Source of the DNA: Clostridium celatum DSM 1785
GTDB lineage: Bacteria; Bacillota; Clostridia; Clostridiales; Clostridiaceae
Assembly: GCF_000320405.1 (NCBI RefSeq)
Contig: NZ_KB291617.1
Location: 1 to 64,000, forward strand
Direction of reading: 5' to 3'
Length of the DNA: 64,000 nt
How positions within the stretch are numbered: position 1 is the stretch's first letter; every line of letters starts with the position of its first letter. Positions 45,671 through 54,145 of the stretch are shown one piece after another. The notes beneath the pieces were generated by a model, which searched no databases, was not told where the DNA came from, and saw only the letters and a list, made by a program, of their open reading frames with translations. The position numbers were made by a program, and so were the translations under genes.

Positions 45671-46864
45671 CTATTGAAATTTACGTAATTTATTGTTTCT
45701 TTCTAAAGCTTCTAATACACTTTGAGGATTTTTTATTTTGCTTAAAAATATCATAGCAGCAATAATATATGGTTTAAAACTTGCTTGTTTATATAATGAA
45801 GTTCTATATCTATCGAAAACAGAAGCACTTACTTCACCTTGTGCACAACTCACCATACTTATGTCTGCTGGTAGGCAATGCATATATATAGCTTTTCCAT
45901 TCCTTGTGGTTTTAATTAATTCTTCTGTACACTCCCACTCTTTATGTTTTGCATTTTCTAATAATAATTGTGATTCTAATTCATCTATACCATCAAAGTC
46001 ACATTTTTCATATAAATCAGTACGTTTTTCCATTGCCTTGAAAGGTGCCCAACTTTTTGGATATACAATATCTGCATCCTTAAATGCTTCTTCTATAGAA
46101 TTAGTTTTTCTAAAAGAACCGCCTGATACCTTAGAATTTTTTACTGCAATTTCTTCTACTTCACTCATAATTTCATATCCCTCTGGATGAGCTAATACAA
46201 TATCCATGCCAAATCTACTCAAAAGACCTATCACACCTTGAGGTACTGATAATGGTTTCCCATAGGATGGTGAATATGCCCAAGTCATAGCTAACTTTTT
46301 CCCCTTTAAATTTTCTATCCCTCCATACTCATTTATTAAATGAAGAGTATCTGCCATTACTTGTGTTGGATGATCTATATCACATTGTAAATTAATTACC
46401 GTTGGTATTTGTTCTAAAGTTTTCTCCTTATATCCTTCTCTTATAGAATTAGAAACTGCCCTCATATACTTATTTCCTTTTCCAATATACATATCATCTC
46501 TAATTCCAATTACATCTGCCATAAACGAAATCATATTTGCAGTTTCCCTTACAGTTTCTCCATGTGATATTTGCGACTTTCCCTCATCCAAATCTTGAAC
46601 TTCAAGACCTAAGAGATTACATGCAGAAGCAAAACTAAATCTTGTCCTAGTTGAATTATCCCTAAACAAAGATATGCCTAAACCACTGTCAAAAATTTTT
46701 GAGGAAATATTATTTTCTCTTAATTTTCTTAAAGCCTCTGCTACTATAAATACAGATTTTATTTCATCATAAGTTTTTTCCCAAGTTAATAAAAAATCAT
46801 TATTATACATATTTTTAAAATTTAGCTTATTTAATTCTTCAATATAGCTAGTCATTAGATCCAT
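45671..46864 (-). CDS. ygeW: YgeW putative carbamoyltransferase (knotted type)
   Basis: About 397 residues of the aspartate/ornithine transcarbamylase superfamily, YgeW branch. The carbamoyl-phosphate loop is FRDNSTRTRFSFASAC, with SHGETVRETANM and the closing HCLPADIS. The natural acceptor or product is not firmly known; release of carbamoyl phosphate from a ureido-type purine intermediate, feeding carbamate kinase next door, is the favoured role. The start is ATG 46864 behind AAAGGGTGA; longer readings would run into ygeY's end. Confidence 0.92.
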   Translation of the reverse strand: MDLMTSYIEELNKLNFKNMYNNDFLLTWEKTYDEIKSVFIVAEALRKLRENNISSKIFDSGLGISLFRDNSTRTRFSFASACNLLGLEVQDLDEGKSQISHGETVRETANMISFMADVIGIRDDMYIGKGNKYMRAVSNSIREGYKEKTLEQIPTVINLQCDIDHPTQVMADTLHLINEYGGIENLKGKKLAMTWAYSPSYGKPLSVPQGVIGLLSRFGMDIVLAHPEGYEIMSEVEEIAVKNSKVSGGSFRKTNSIEEAFKDADIVYPKSWAPFKAMEKRTDLYEKCDFDGIDELESQLLLENAKHKEWECTEELIKTTRNGKAIYMHCLPADISMVSCAQGEVSASVFDRYRTSLYKQASFKPYIIAAMIFLSKIKNPQSVLEALERNNKLRKFQ

Positions 46865-46898
46865 TTTTATCACCCTTTTCAAATCATTACTTGCATTT

Positions 46899-48104
46899 TT
46901 AAATGTGTTTATTCTTACAATACACAGTTGGTAATGCTGCATAAACTGCTGCACATTTAACTAAATCACTCTTCCAAGTCTTTTCATTTGGTGCATGTGC
47001 TTCTTCTTCTTTACCAGGTCCAAATCCTATACATGGAATATTATATCTTCCCATTATAGAAACCCCATTTGTTGAAAATGTCCATTTATCTACCTTTGGA
47101 GTTCCATACATTCTTTCATAAACTTCAACTATTGCTTTAGTTGCAGGTTCTTCCTCTGAAATTACCCAAGTTGGAAAATAACAATCTGTTGGATAAATAA
47201 GTTTTGTCCAACTTTCTTTTTCATATTTATACATAGAAACTTCTGCCTTATACTTTTTCACAAATGGCAAATTCCTTACTTCTTCTAATGCAGTTTCATA
47301 AGTCTCACCATTAGTTAGCCTCCTATCTAATGAAATTGCGCACATATCGGCTACTGCACAGCGTGATGGAGAGTTAAAAAATATTTCTGATACTGTAATA
47401 GTTCCTTTCCCCAAAAATTCATCATAATGTAAATTATCATTTAAAACTCTTATTTCTTGAAGAATATCTGCCATTTTATATATTGCATTATCTCCACGCT
47501 CTGGTGCTGATCCATGGCAAGAAACCCCTTTAACTTCTACTCTTATTTCCATACGTCCTCGTTGTCCCCTATATATATTTCCATTAGTAGGTTCTGTAAT
47601 AACTACAAACTCCGGTCTTACTTTATCTTCATTATAAATATATTGCCAACAAAGCCCATCACAGTCTTCTTCTTGTACAGTTCCAGTTACCACTACTTTG
47701 TATTCATCACTTAAAAGATCCAAATCCCTCATTATTTTTACTCCGTATATTGCTGAAACAATTCCCCCTAATTGATCTGATGCCCCTCTTCCACCAACCT
47801 CTTCATCATTTTCATAGCCTTTATATGGATTAAAAGTCCAATTGCTTAATTCTCCAAGTCCAACTGTATCTATATGTGCATCATAACCTATTAATGTTTT
47901 TCCATTTCCTATACACCCTAAAATATTTCCCATTCCATCAACTTTAACTTCATCAAAACCTACCTTCTTCATCTCTTCTGCTATACGATTAATAACCTTA
48001 CTTTCACTACCACTTTCTCCAGGTATAGCTATTAAATCTCTTAAAAATTTAACCATTTCTTTTTTATAGCTCTCAGCCTTTAATTTTATCTCTTTAAAAT
48101 CCAC
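46899..48104 (-). CDS. ygeY: YgeY family M20-type hydrolase
   Basis: About 401 residues of the M20/ArgE-DapE metallohydrolase family, in the YgeY group tied to selenium metabolism. It has [20 protein letters not shown] and GASDQLGG (metal ligands), EEDCDG with the catalytic Glu, and the late APNEKT. It probably opens an amide in the purine-derived intermediate. The start is GTG 48104, five bases after GGAGG. It is the first gene of the cluster; no riboswitch, sigma-54 promoter or clear operator was found in the 236 bases before the next feature. Confidence 0.9.
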   Translation of the reverse strand: MDFKEIKLKAESYKKEMVKFLRDLIAIPGESGSESKVINRIAEEMKKVGFDEVKVDGMGNILGCIGNGKTLIGYDAHIDTVGLGELSNWTFNPYKGYENDEEVGGRGASDQLGGIVSAIYGVKIMRDLDLLSDEYKVVVTGTVQEEDCDGLCWQYIYNEDKVRPEFVVITEPTNGNIYRGQRGRMEIRVEVKGVSCHGSAPERGDNAIYKMADILQEIRVLNDNLHYDEFLGKGTITVSEIFFNSPSRCAVADMCAISLDRRLTNGETYETALEEVRNLPFVKKYKAEVSMYKYEKESWTKLIYPTDCYFPTWVISEEEPATKAIVEVYERMYGTPKVDKWTFSTNGVSIMGRYNIPCIGFGPGKEEEAHAPNEKTWKSDLVKCAAVYAALPTVYCKNKHI

Positions 48105-48340
48105 ATTATCCTCCTCATATTTAAATAAAGTAATCATTAATTCCTTATGCTTATAATCTCTACAATATACATACCATAACATTAGGAAATTTCATTTCTC
48201 ATATAATCTTTTCAAATTTTTACTCAAATACTTAAATTTATATTTTTTATATACTATTCATAAATTTTATGATTATTTTTAATAAAACTTACTTATAATA
48301 AAATTAATCTTAACTTTAAATAATAAAAGGAGTCATTTCT

Positions 48341-48520
48341 ATGAGTAAAATGAAACATATATCTGATTTAAAAAATGTTCAAATGAAATCCTGCAGTAAA
48401 TATGCTAAAAACTCTAAAGAGCCTAACGATGGATACTTTATAGAAAAAGATTTAAATGATAGCTTTAGTTCAGAAGGAACTGTAAGATATGGCGAAGAAC
48501 AGGATGTTGACGATTTATAA
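48341..48520 (+). CDS. Small hydrophilic protein, 59 residues, unknown
   Basis: Reads from ATG 48341, with AAAAGGAG eight bases upstream, to TAA at 48518. It is highly charged: a basic N-terminal half (HISDLKNVQMKSCSKYAKNS) and an acidic C-terminal half ending QDVDDL. It has one cysteine, no signal peptide and no membrane segment. It is divergent from ygeY and convergent with apbE, and is followed by a hairpin at 48568-48606. It is too short for routine gene finding. The good ribosome site and codon use favour a real gene. Function unknown. Confidence 0.6.
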   Translation: MSKMKHISDLKNVQMKSCSKYAKNSKEPNDGYFIEKDLNDSFSSEGTVRYGEEQDVDDL

Positions 48521-48567
48521 AGTAATTAATATTTAAAACTCTTAAAACAGTATAAAATATAAAAAAT

Positions 48568-48606
48568 AAGGTATAAGAAAACTATATAATAGTGTTCTTA
48601 TACCTT
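48568..48606. terminator. Terminator between the 59-residue gene and apbE
   Basis: 12-bp perfect arms 48568-48579 / 48595-48606 with a 15-base loop. The minus-strand side continues TATTTTTTATATTTT, so it mainly ends the heme/apbE operon. Confidence 0.82.
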
Positions 48607-48657
48607 TAAAAACTTTATTTAGTTAATTATTTACATAAATTGAATTATTTCACACTT

Positions 48658-49638
48658 TTAAAAAGTTAAAACTTTATATTCTTTAAACAAGCTAAAAACT
48701 TCTAATAAGTCCCTAGTAACTATAATTTCATCATTTTCAGTAACAATTATTCCACTTATATTATGCTTTCTCATAAATTCAAGAGCCTTATTTTTTCCCA
48801 TAATAAAAAGTGGGGTTGAAAGTGCATCCCCTTCAATAGAATCATTGCTTACTACTGTAACACTCTTTAAATCTGATTTAACTGGATATCCATTCTTAGG
48901 ATTTAGTATATGATTATACATTTCACCATTATACATAAAAGCTCTTTCATACCCTCCAGAAGTTACTATTGATTTATCTTTAACTAATATACTACATATA
49001 ACATCCTTACTATGTTTTTTAGGTTCATATATTCCTACATTCCATAAGTTTTCTTCACCTTTAGAACCTAAAACCTTTATATTCCCACCTATATTTATTA
49101 CAGCAGATGCAACATTATTATTCTTATAAAATTCTATTATCTTATCTGCTATATACCCTTTAGCTATTCCACCTAAATCTATTTGCTGATTTTCTCTTAA
49201 TAACATTACAGATAAATTACTTTCGTTTAAAACTACATCTTCATAATCTACTAAAAAAAGTTTTTTATTTACTTCTTTATTTGTTAAAAATTTAGGTTGC
49301 TGGCTATTGATTGCCCATTCTTTTACTAAAGGGGCTATAGTTATATCGAATATTCCATTAGTTAATTTTGAATAGTGCTCTGCTACTTTTAATATTTCAA
49401 AGGTATCCTTAGATATTCTAGTAAAACACTTTCCTGCATTTTTATTGATTTTACTTACCTCACTATCACTTTTAAAAAAGCTAAGCATATCTTCAAATTT
49501 ATTCATAAAATTCGTTGTCTTTTTAGCTATTTCATAAACTTTATCTTTTGCTAAATTTTCGATTTCATTATTATATTCTATTTTCTGATATACTTTAGTA
49601 TTAAATATAAAATCTTCCTTTTCTAAATATCCCTTCAT
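48658..49638 (-). CDS. apbE: FAD:protein FMN transferase (ApbE)
   Basis: About 326 residues of the ApbE/NosX family. It has FDITIAPLVKEW, IDLGGIAKGYIADKI, INIGGNIKVLGSK, the YERAFMYNGEMYNHILNPKNGYPV stretch and the SIEGDALST motif with the metal-binding Asp. It attaches FMN covalently to a Thr in D-x-x-S-G-A-T motifs. The predicted acceptor is the FMN-binding protein encoded directly upstream. No lipobox or signal sequence is visible, so it may act from the cytoplasm or be anchored otherwise. The start is ATG 49638 (GGGAGA upstream). Confidence 0.92.
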   Translation of the reverse strand: MKGYLEKEDFIFNTKVYQKIEYNNEIENLAKDKVYEIAKKTTNFMNKFEDMLSFFKSDSEVSKINKNAGKCFTRISKDTFEILKVAEHYSKLTNGIFDITIAPLVKEWAINSQQPKFLTNKEVNKKLFLVDYEDVVLNESNLSVMLLRENQQIDLGGIAKGYIADKIIEFYKNNNVASAVINIGGNIKVLGSKGEENLWNVGIYEPKKHSKDVICSILVKDKSIVTSGGYERAFMYNGEMYNHILNPKNGYPVKSDLKSVTVVSNDSIEGDALSTPLFIMGKNKALEFMRKHNISGIIVTENDEIIVTRDLLEVFSLFKEYKVLTF

Positions 49639-49723
49639 ATAAAAATCTCCCATAAAGATATTCTAGTATTTGTATTTAAATGCTATTTAATAATACTACC
49701 AATCCTATAAATCTACTATGTAC

Positions 49724-50521
49724 TTATCTTCTTGCTTTACTTAAAGCTTCATTTACAGCATTTATTATTCCATTGCTTGTAAGTGTTGCACCTGATACTA
49801 TATCAACATTTGTACTTTGGCTTGCTGTAATTCTATATGGAATCAATTCAAGAGCTTTATCACAAATTCCTATAGTTTCGTTATGACTAACTACTGTAAC
49901 TCTTGCTATTTGATCTAAATATATATCCACCTTTACCTCTAATCCTACCTCACGTCCTGTTGCCGTTCCTGTATATGAACCATCATAATATGTTAAGCTC
50001 GGTTCCGGTATAACTGGTGGTATTTCTACAGCAGACTCATCCCCTTTATCTGGTTCTATACCCCCTCCATCCGATGGCTTTTCTACATTAGATTGGTTAT
50101 CTCCACTTGGTGTACTAGGATTAATTGTATTATTTGAATTTCCACTATTTGAACTTCCTGTATTTGTATTAGTATTTGTATTAATTCCATCTACTGTATT
50201 TACATTTCCGTCAGTAATACTATCCTCTGTAGAATTATTATTTATATCAGAACTTTCAATCTGATGATTATCATCATTCTCATTATGTACTTCTTCATTT
50301 ACTTCATTTTCATTATTTTTTATTTCTTCTTTATTATTATCTTTATTTTCATTATTTTTATTTTCAGCATTATCTACTAATTCAACACTATCGTTTTTAT
50401 CACTTTTAGCCCCAACTTTTTCCTTTTCCCCATCAAAATTCATAAACATAGCTGCAGCAACAGAACTTACTATTACTCCACAAACTGTAGCTGCTATAAC
50501 TTTATTTTTACTATTTTTCAT
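49724..50521 (-). CDS. Membrane-anchored FMN-binding domain protein
   Basis: About 265 residues: an N-terminal signal anchor (VIAATVCGVIVSSVAAAMF), a long Asn/Asp/Glu/Ser-rich linker with low complexity (about residues 35-165), a proline-rich hinge, and a C-terminal FMN_bind domain (YDGSYTGTATGREVGLEVKV) ending in VDIVSGATLTSNG. The Thr of SGAT is the site that ApbE flavinylates. It is therefore an extracytoplasmic one-electron carrier. It follows the heme ABC transporter genes by 118 bases. The start is ATG 50521, after AGGGGGA. Confidence 0.88.
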   Translation of the reverse strand: MKNSKNKVIAATVCGVIVSSVAAAMFMNFDGEKEKVGAKSDKNDSVELVDNAENKNNENKDNNKEEIKNNENEVNEEVHNENDDNHQIESSDINNNSTEDSITDGNVNTVDGINTNTNTNTGSSNSGNSNNTINPSTPSGDNQSNVEKPSDGGGIEPDKGDESAVEIPPVIPEPSLTYYDGSYTGTATGREVGLEVKVDIYLDQIARVTVVSHNETIGICDKALELIPYRITASQSTNVDIVSGATLTSNGIINAVNEALSKARR

Positions 50522-50639
50522 AATTATTCCCCCTACTATTATTGTATTTATAAAATTAGCTCTGATAAATATATGTTTATATAAATAATAATCTATATTA
50601 TAAACTATATCTACCAGAGCTTGCCACATAATTAAATTT

Positions 50640-51410
50640 TTACAATTTTAAAGGAACAAAAAACATTTCATTTTTAATTTCACTTATAAACCCGCCAATT
50701 CCATATACATTATTAAGTAAATCAATATTTATTACTTCATTTACTTTTCCTGAAGCAATAGTTTTACCATTTTTCATTATTATAGCATTATGACTATATT
50801 TAATTGCCTGATTTATATCATGTAAAACCATAAGAACAGTTAGTCCCTCTTCCTTATTCAATTCTTTTACAAGTTCTAATATTTCTATTTGATGATAAAT
50901 ATCTAAATACGTTGTCGGCTCATCTAAAAATAAAATCTCACTTTTTTGTGCTAAAGCCATAGCTATAAAAACTCGTTGCCTTTCACCGCCTGACATACTC
51001 ATAACAGCTTTATCCTTCAAATTTTCAAGTCCAGTTCTTTTTATAGCCCACTCTATTATTTCTTCATCATCTTTATTATTACCTTGGAAATATTTTTTGT
51101 GTGGTATTCTTCCATAAGCAACTAGTTCTTTCACGGTAATATCACTTGGGACCTCATTTTGTTGATGAACTGTTGCAATTTCCTTTGCTAAATCTTTATT
51201 TCTTAAGCTTTTTATTGACTTTCCTTTAATACTTATATCTCCAGAAATAGGTTTATTTAATCCAGCAAATATACCTAATAATGTTGATTTTCCACTTCCA
51301 TTAGGTCCTAATATAGTTGTTATTTTTCCTTTTTCAACATTAACATTTAATTCTTTTATAAATTCTTTATCCTTGTCATAAGAGAACTCTAAATTTACTG
51401 CTTTTATCAT
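50640..51410 (-). CDS. Heme/iron-siderophore ABC transporter ATPase (FecE/HmuV-like)
   Basis: A 256-residue ATPase: Walker A LGPNGSGKSTL, signature MSGGERQRVFIAMAL, Walker B ILFLDEPTTYLD and VLHDINQAIKYSH, all typical of the FecE/BtuD class. It powers uptake by the permease whose gene overlaps its start by one base. Heme as the cargo is inferred from the NEAT proteins at the head of the operon. Confidence 0.93.
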   Translation of the reverse strand: MIKAVNLEFSYDKDKEFIKELNVNVEKGKITTILGPNGSGKSTLLGIFAGLNKPISGDISIKGKSIKSLRNKDLAKEIATVHQQNEVPSDITVKELVAYGRIPHKKYFQGNNKDDEEIIEWAIKRTGLENLKDKAVMSMSGGERQRVFIAMALAQKSEILFLDEPTTYLDIYHQIEILELVKELNKEEGLTVLMVLHDINQAIKYSHNAIIMKNGKTIASGKVNEVINIDLLNNVYGIGGFISEIKNEMFFVPLKL

Positions 51411-52402
51411 TATTTTAAGTCACTCCTTCTTAAAAGATATAAGAAAAATGGTGCTCCAAATATACACGTTACTACCCCTACAGGAATTTCATTAGGTCTC
51501 ATAGCCATTCTGCCTACTGTATCTGCAAATAATACTAAAAACGCTCCAACTATTCCACTACAAGGAATTAAATATTTATGGTCAGAACCTATTATTATTC
51601 TACATATATGTGGAACTACTAAACCTACAAAAGATATTACTCCTGCTATTGCTGTTGATATACTAGCTAAAAACACCGCTACAGCAGTAACTATTATCAT
51701 ATATATATTAGAATTAAATCCTAGACTTTTAGCATTTTTACTTCCAAGAGCTAATATATTACATACTTTACTTAATAGTATTGCTGCTAATATCCCTATA
51801 GTAGAGTAAATCAATAATATATTTACATTACTCCAATTAACTGTTGCTAAACTTCCCATCATCCATTTTTGAATATTACTTGCTCCTAATCCTGCACTTA
51901 CTGTAATCATAGATGAAAATCCACCTAATAATGCATTACAAGCAGCTCCTGCCAATACTATTCTTATTGGCGATAATCCATTTTTATATGCCATAAAGTA
52001 AATTATCATGCAACAAACTAATCCGCCAAAGAAACCAAAAATAGGTCTAAGGTTAGTTACACTAGGTATAAAAACCATAAAGAATACAGTAACCACACAA
52101 GCTCCTGATGATATTCCTGTTATATATAGATCTGCTAATGGATTTCTTATTACAGCTTGTAATAAAACCCCTGCAATTGCCAAATTTGCTCCAACTAATA
52201 TTGCAATAATTACTCTAGGCATTCTTAAGTCTTTTATAATTCCAATATTTCCATCTGATTGTCCTAAAAATATCCCTTTAATAAGTTCTCTAAATGTAAT
52301 ATTAATACTACCTAACTTTAATGATACTAATACAGTTACTAATAGAATTAATATCGATAGAACTATAAATGATATTTTAAATTTTTTATTTGAAACTTTC
52401 AT
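51410..52402 (-). CDS. FecCD-family ABC transporter permease
   Basis: A 330-residue permease with about ten helices and the FecCD landmarks LRMPRVIIAILVGANLAIAG, QAVIRNPLADLYITGISSGA, GAASFVGLVVPHICR-type sequence (here ISFVGLVVPHICR) and GRMAMRPNEIPVGVVTCIFGAPFFLYLL. It probably forms a homodimer, since only one permease gene is present. It starts two bases after the binding-protein stop. Confidence 0.94.
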   Translation of the reverse strand: MKVSNKKFKISFIVLSILILLVTVLVSLKLGSINITFRELIKGIFLGQSDGNIGIIKDLRMPRVIIAILVGANLAIAGVLLQAVIRNPLADLYITGISSGACVVTVFFMVFIPSVTNLRPIFGFFGGLVCCMIIYFMAYKNGLSPIRIVLAGAACNALLGGFSSMITVSAGLGASNIQKWMMGSLATVNWSNVNILLIYSTIGILAAILLSKVCNILALGSKNAKSLGFNSNIYMIIVTAVAVFLASISTAIAGVISFVGLVVPHICRIIIGSDHKYLIPCSGIVGAFLVLFADTVGRMAMRPNEIPVGVVTCIFGAPFFLYLLRRSDLK

Positions 52403-52404
52403 AA

Positions 52405-53298
52405 TTATTCTCCATCACCATGAACTATATCACTTAATATATCTAATCCCTCAATAACATTAAGTTTTGCACTCATTCCAAAGTATTCACTATCTAAATA
52501 AATTACATTACCATCTTTAACTGCATTTATATTTTGCCATGCAGAATCACTTGCCATTTCAGCTTCTAATGCTGCTTTTGTTTCTTCTGGCATTGCATGT
52601 ACCATAACTAAAATCTTATCTGGATTTAGCATAGCTAAATCTTCTTTATTATAAGTAGTAAATGATGTACTATTATCTTCAACTATATTTCTTCCACCAA
52701 CTAATTCAACTAAACTTCCTATATAGGATTTTGATGTTGCTATCATTGTTGAACCTGGTGCAGCAAATAAAAGTAAAATATCTGGATTTTCTATGGTTTC
52801 TGCTTTTTTCTTAACTTCTATCTCTTTGTCTTCTAAATCTGTTAGTAATACTTCAGCTTCTTCTTTTTTATTAAATCTTTCTCCTAATAAGCTTATTGCG
52901 TCCTTCAATCCATCTAAACTTTCTAAAGAAACAAATTCACTTGGAATGTTATTTTGCGTAAATAGCTCCATATAATCTGATCCTAAAGTATCAACTGATA
53001 CTACAACTGTTGGATTTAATGATTTAATTATTTCTAAATCTGGACTCATTGGATTTCCAATCTCAACTGCTCCTTCTGTGCTTTCCGGTAATTCATAAGA
53101 TGTACTTGGAACTCCTGATACCTTAACCCCTAAAGCATCTAATATTTCTGTAACTGCTACCGATGTTGCAACAACTATCTCTTCACCATCAGCATTAACC
53201 GCTACATTTTTATTTTCACTACTTTGTGAACTACAACCCACCATATTAAATCCGATAATTGCACTAGCTATTATAGATATAATTCTTTTACACTTCAT
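52405..53298 (-). CDS. Heme/iron-complex binding lipoprotein (FecB/IsdE-like)
   Basis: A 297-residue class III substrate-binding protein. The N-terminal lipobox FNMVGC gives lipidation at Cys22. The fold elements are VVATSVAVTEILDALGVKVSGVPS, the central long helix region and NPDKILVMVHAMPEE. It delivers heme (or another iron complex) to the permease. The presumed axial ligand residues of IsdE were not identified with certainty. It is the third gene after the two NEAT genes. Confidence 0.9.
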   Translation of the reverse strand: MKCKRIISIIASAIIGFNMVGCSSQSSENKNVAVNADGEEIVVATSVAVTEILDALGVKVSGVPSTSYELPESTEGAVEIGNPMSPDLEIIKSLNPTVVVSVDTLGSDYMELFTQNNIPSEFVSLESLDGLKDAISLLGERFNKKEEAEVLLTDLEDKEIEVKKKAETIENPDILLLFAAPGSTMIATSKSYIGSLVELVGGRNIVEDNSTSFTTYNKEDLAMLNPDKILVMVHAMPEETKAALEAEMASDSAWQNINAVKDGNVIYLDSEYFGMSAKLNVIEGLDILSDIVHGDGE

Positions 53299-53324
53299 AA
53301 TTATTTAAACTCCTTACATAACCT

Positions 53325-53999
53325 TTATGCACTCTTTTTTTTAGCTTTTATAATAGTTAAACCTACTATAAGTAATACTATAACTACACCTAATCCTATT
53401 ACTATAGGCTTTATATTATCTGAATTATCACTACTATCAACTATGTTATTCTCATTCTCTATATTTAATTCTTCTGTAGTTACATCTGCATCTACATCTG
53501 CCTCTTCTATTGTATTTACTTCACTATTGTCTTCTTCAACTATTTCTTCAATTAAAGTTAAAGTTTCCATTTTAGGTATTACTTTAAATTGAACATCTCT
53601 TTCCATAGGCCCCACATAAATAAGTGCATCCATGTCAGCATCTACTTTATCAACTTCTATATTTAGCTTAACAATTCCATCTTCACTATTCTCTTCTACT
53701 ATTTCAACAACTGCATCTTCTCCATTAAGCTTCATTCTATAGTTCTCCATATAATTACTTCCAGAAAAACCCACAGTATAAATTATGTGATCTTTAGTTA
53801 CTTCAACAGTCATTGTTGGTAATAAATACGTTCTTGACATTGCCATACCTGTTTCTGATTCATGATAAACATCATTTTCAACTTCATATATTCCACTTTT
53901 TATATCACTTGCATGAACATTTATAGTTCCAATTGTTAAAAACATTCCTAAAAACATCATTGCCATTATAACTTGTCTAAATTTATTATTTTTTTTCAT
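53325..53999 (-). CDS. Membrane-anchored single NEAT-domain heme-binding protein
   Basis: 224 residues: a signal peptide (VIMAMMFLGMFLTIGTINVHA), one NEAT domain (about residues 33-150) with SRTYLLPTMTVEV, IIYTVGFSGSNYMENYRM and the late strand with VGPMERDVQFKV, an acidic linker, then a C-terminal membrane helix (IVIGLGVVIVLLIVGLTII) and a KKK tail. It probably relays heme from the wall-anchored NEAT protein to the lipoprotein. The usual tyrosine heme ligand pattern (YxxxY) is changed in this domain, so binding should be tested. Confidence 0.88.
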   Translation of the reverse strand: MKKNNKFRQVIMAMMFLGMFLTIGTINVHASDIKSGIYEVENDVYHESETGMAMSRTYLLPTMTVEVTKDHIIYTVGFSGSNYMENYRMKLNGEDAVVEIVEENSEDGIVKLNIEVDKVDADMDALIYVGPMERDVQFKVIPKMETLTLIEEIVEEDNSEVNTIEEADVDADVTTEELNIENENNIVDSSDNSDNIKPIVIGLGVVIVLLIVGLTIIKAKKKSA

Positions 54000-54062
54000 C
54001 TTATTACCTCTTTTTCATAAATTATTTAAAAAATATAAATTATTACTAATATTCTTTAACGT

Positions 54063-54124
54063 AAAAATTGAAAACTGAATAATGAAAATGTTTTTTCATT
54101 TTCATTACCAATTTTCAATTTTTT
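54063..54124 (-). terminator. Long hairpin between the two NEAT genes (partial terminator)
   Basis: 54063-54090 and about 54095-54124 form a long near-perfect stem with a bulge; the minus strand ends in a T-run. It lies inside the operon after the wall-protein gene, so it may lower transcription of the downstream transport genes relative to the surface protein. Confidence 0.75.
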
Positions 54125-54145
54125 ATATTATCCTATATTTTAAAA

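Noticed and set aside
48105-48340. Possible purine riboswitch or sigma-54 promoter before ygeY
   Set aside because: No purine aptamer core and no GG-N10-GC type -24/-12 element found on either strand.
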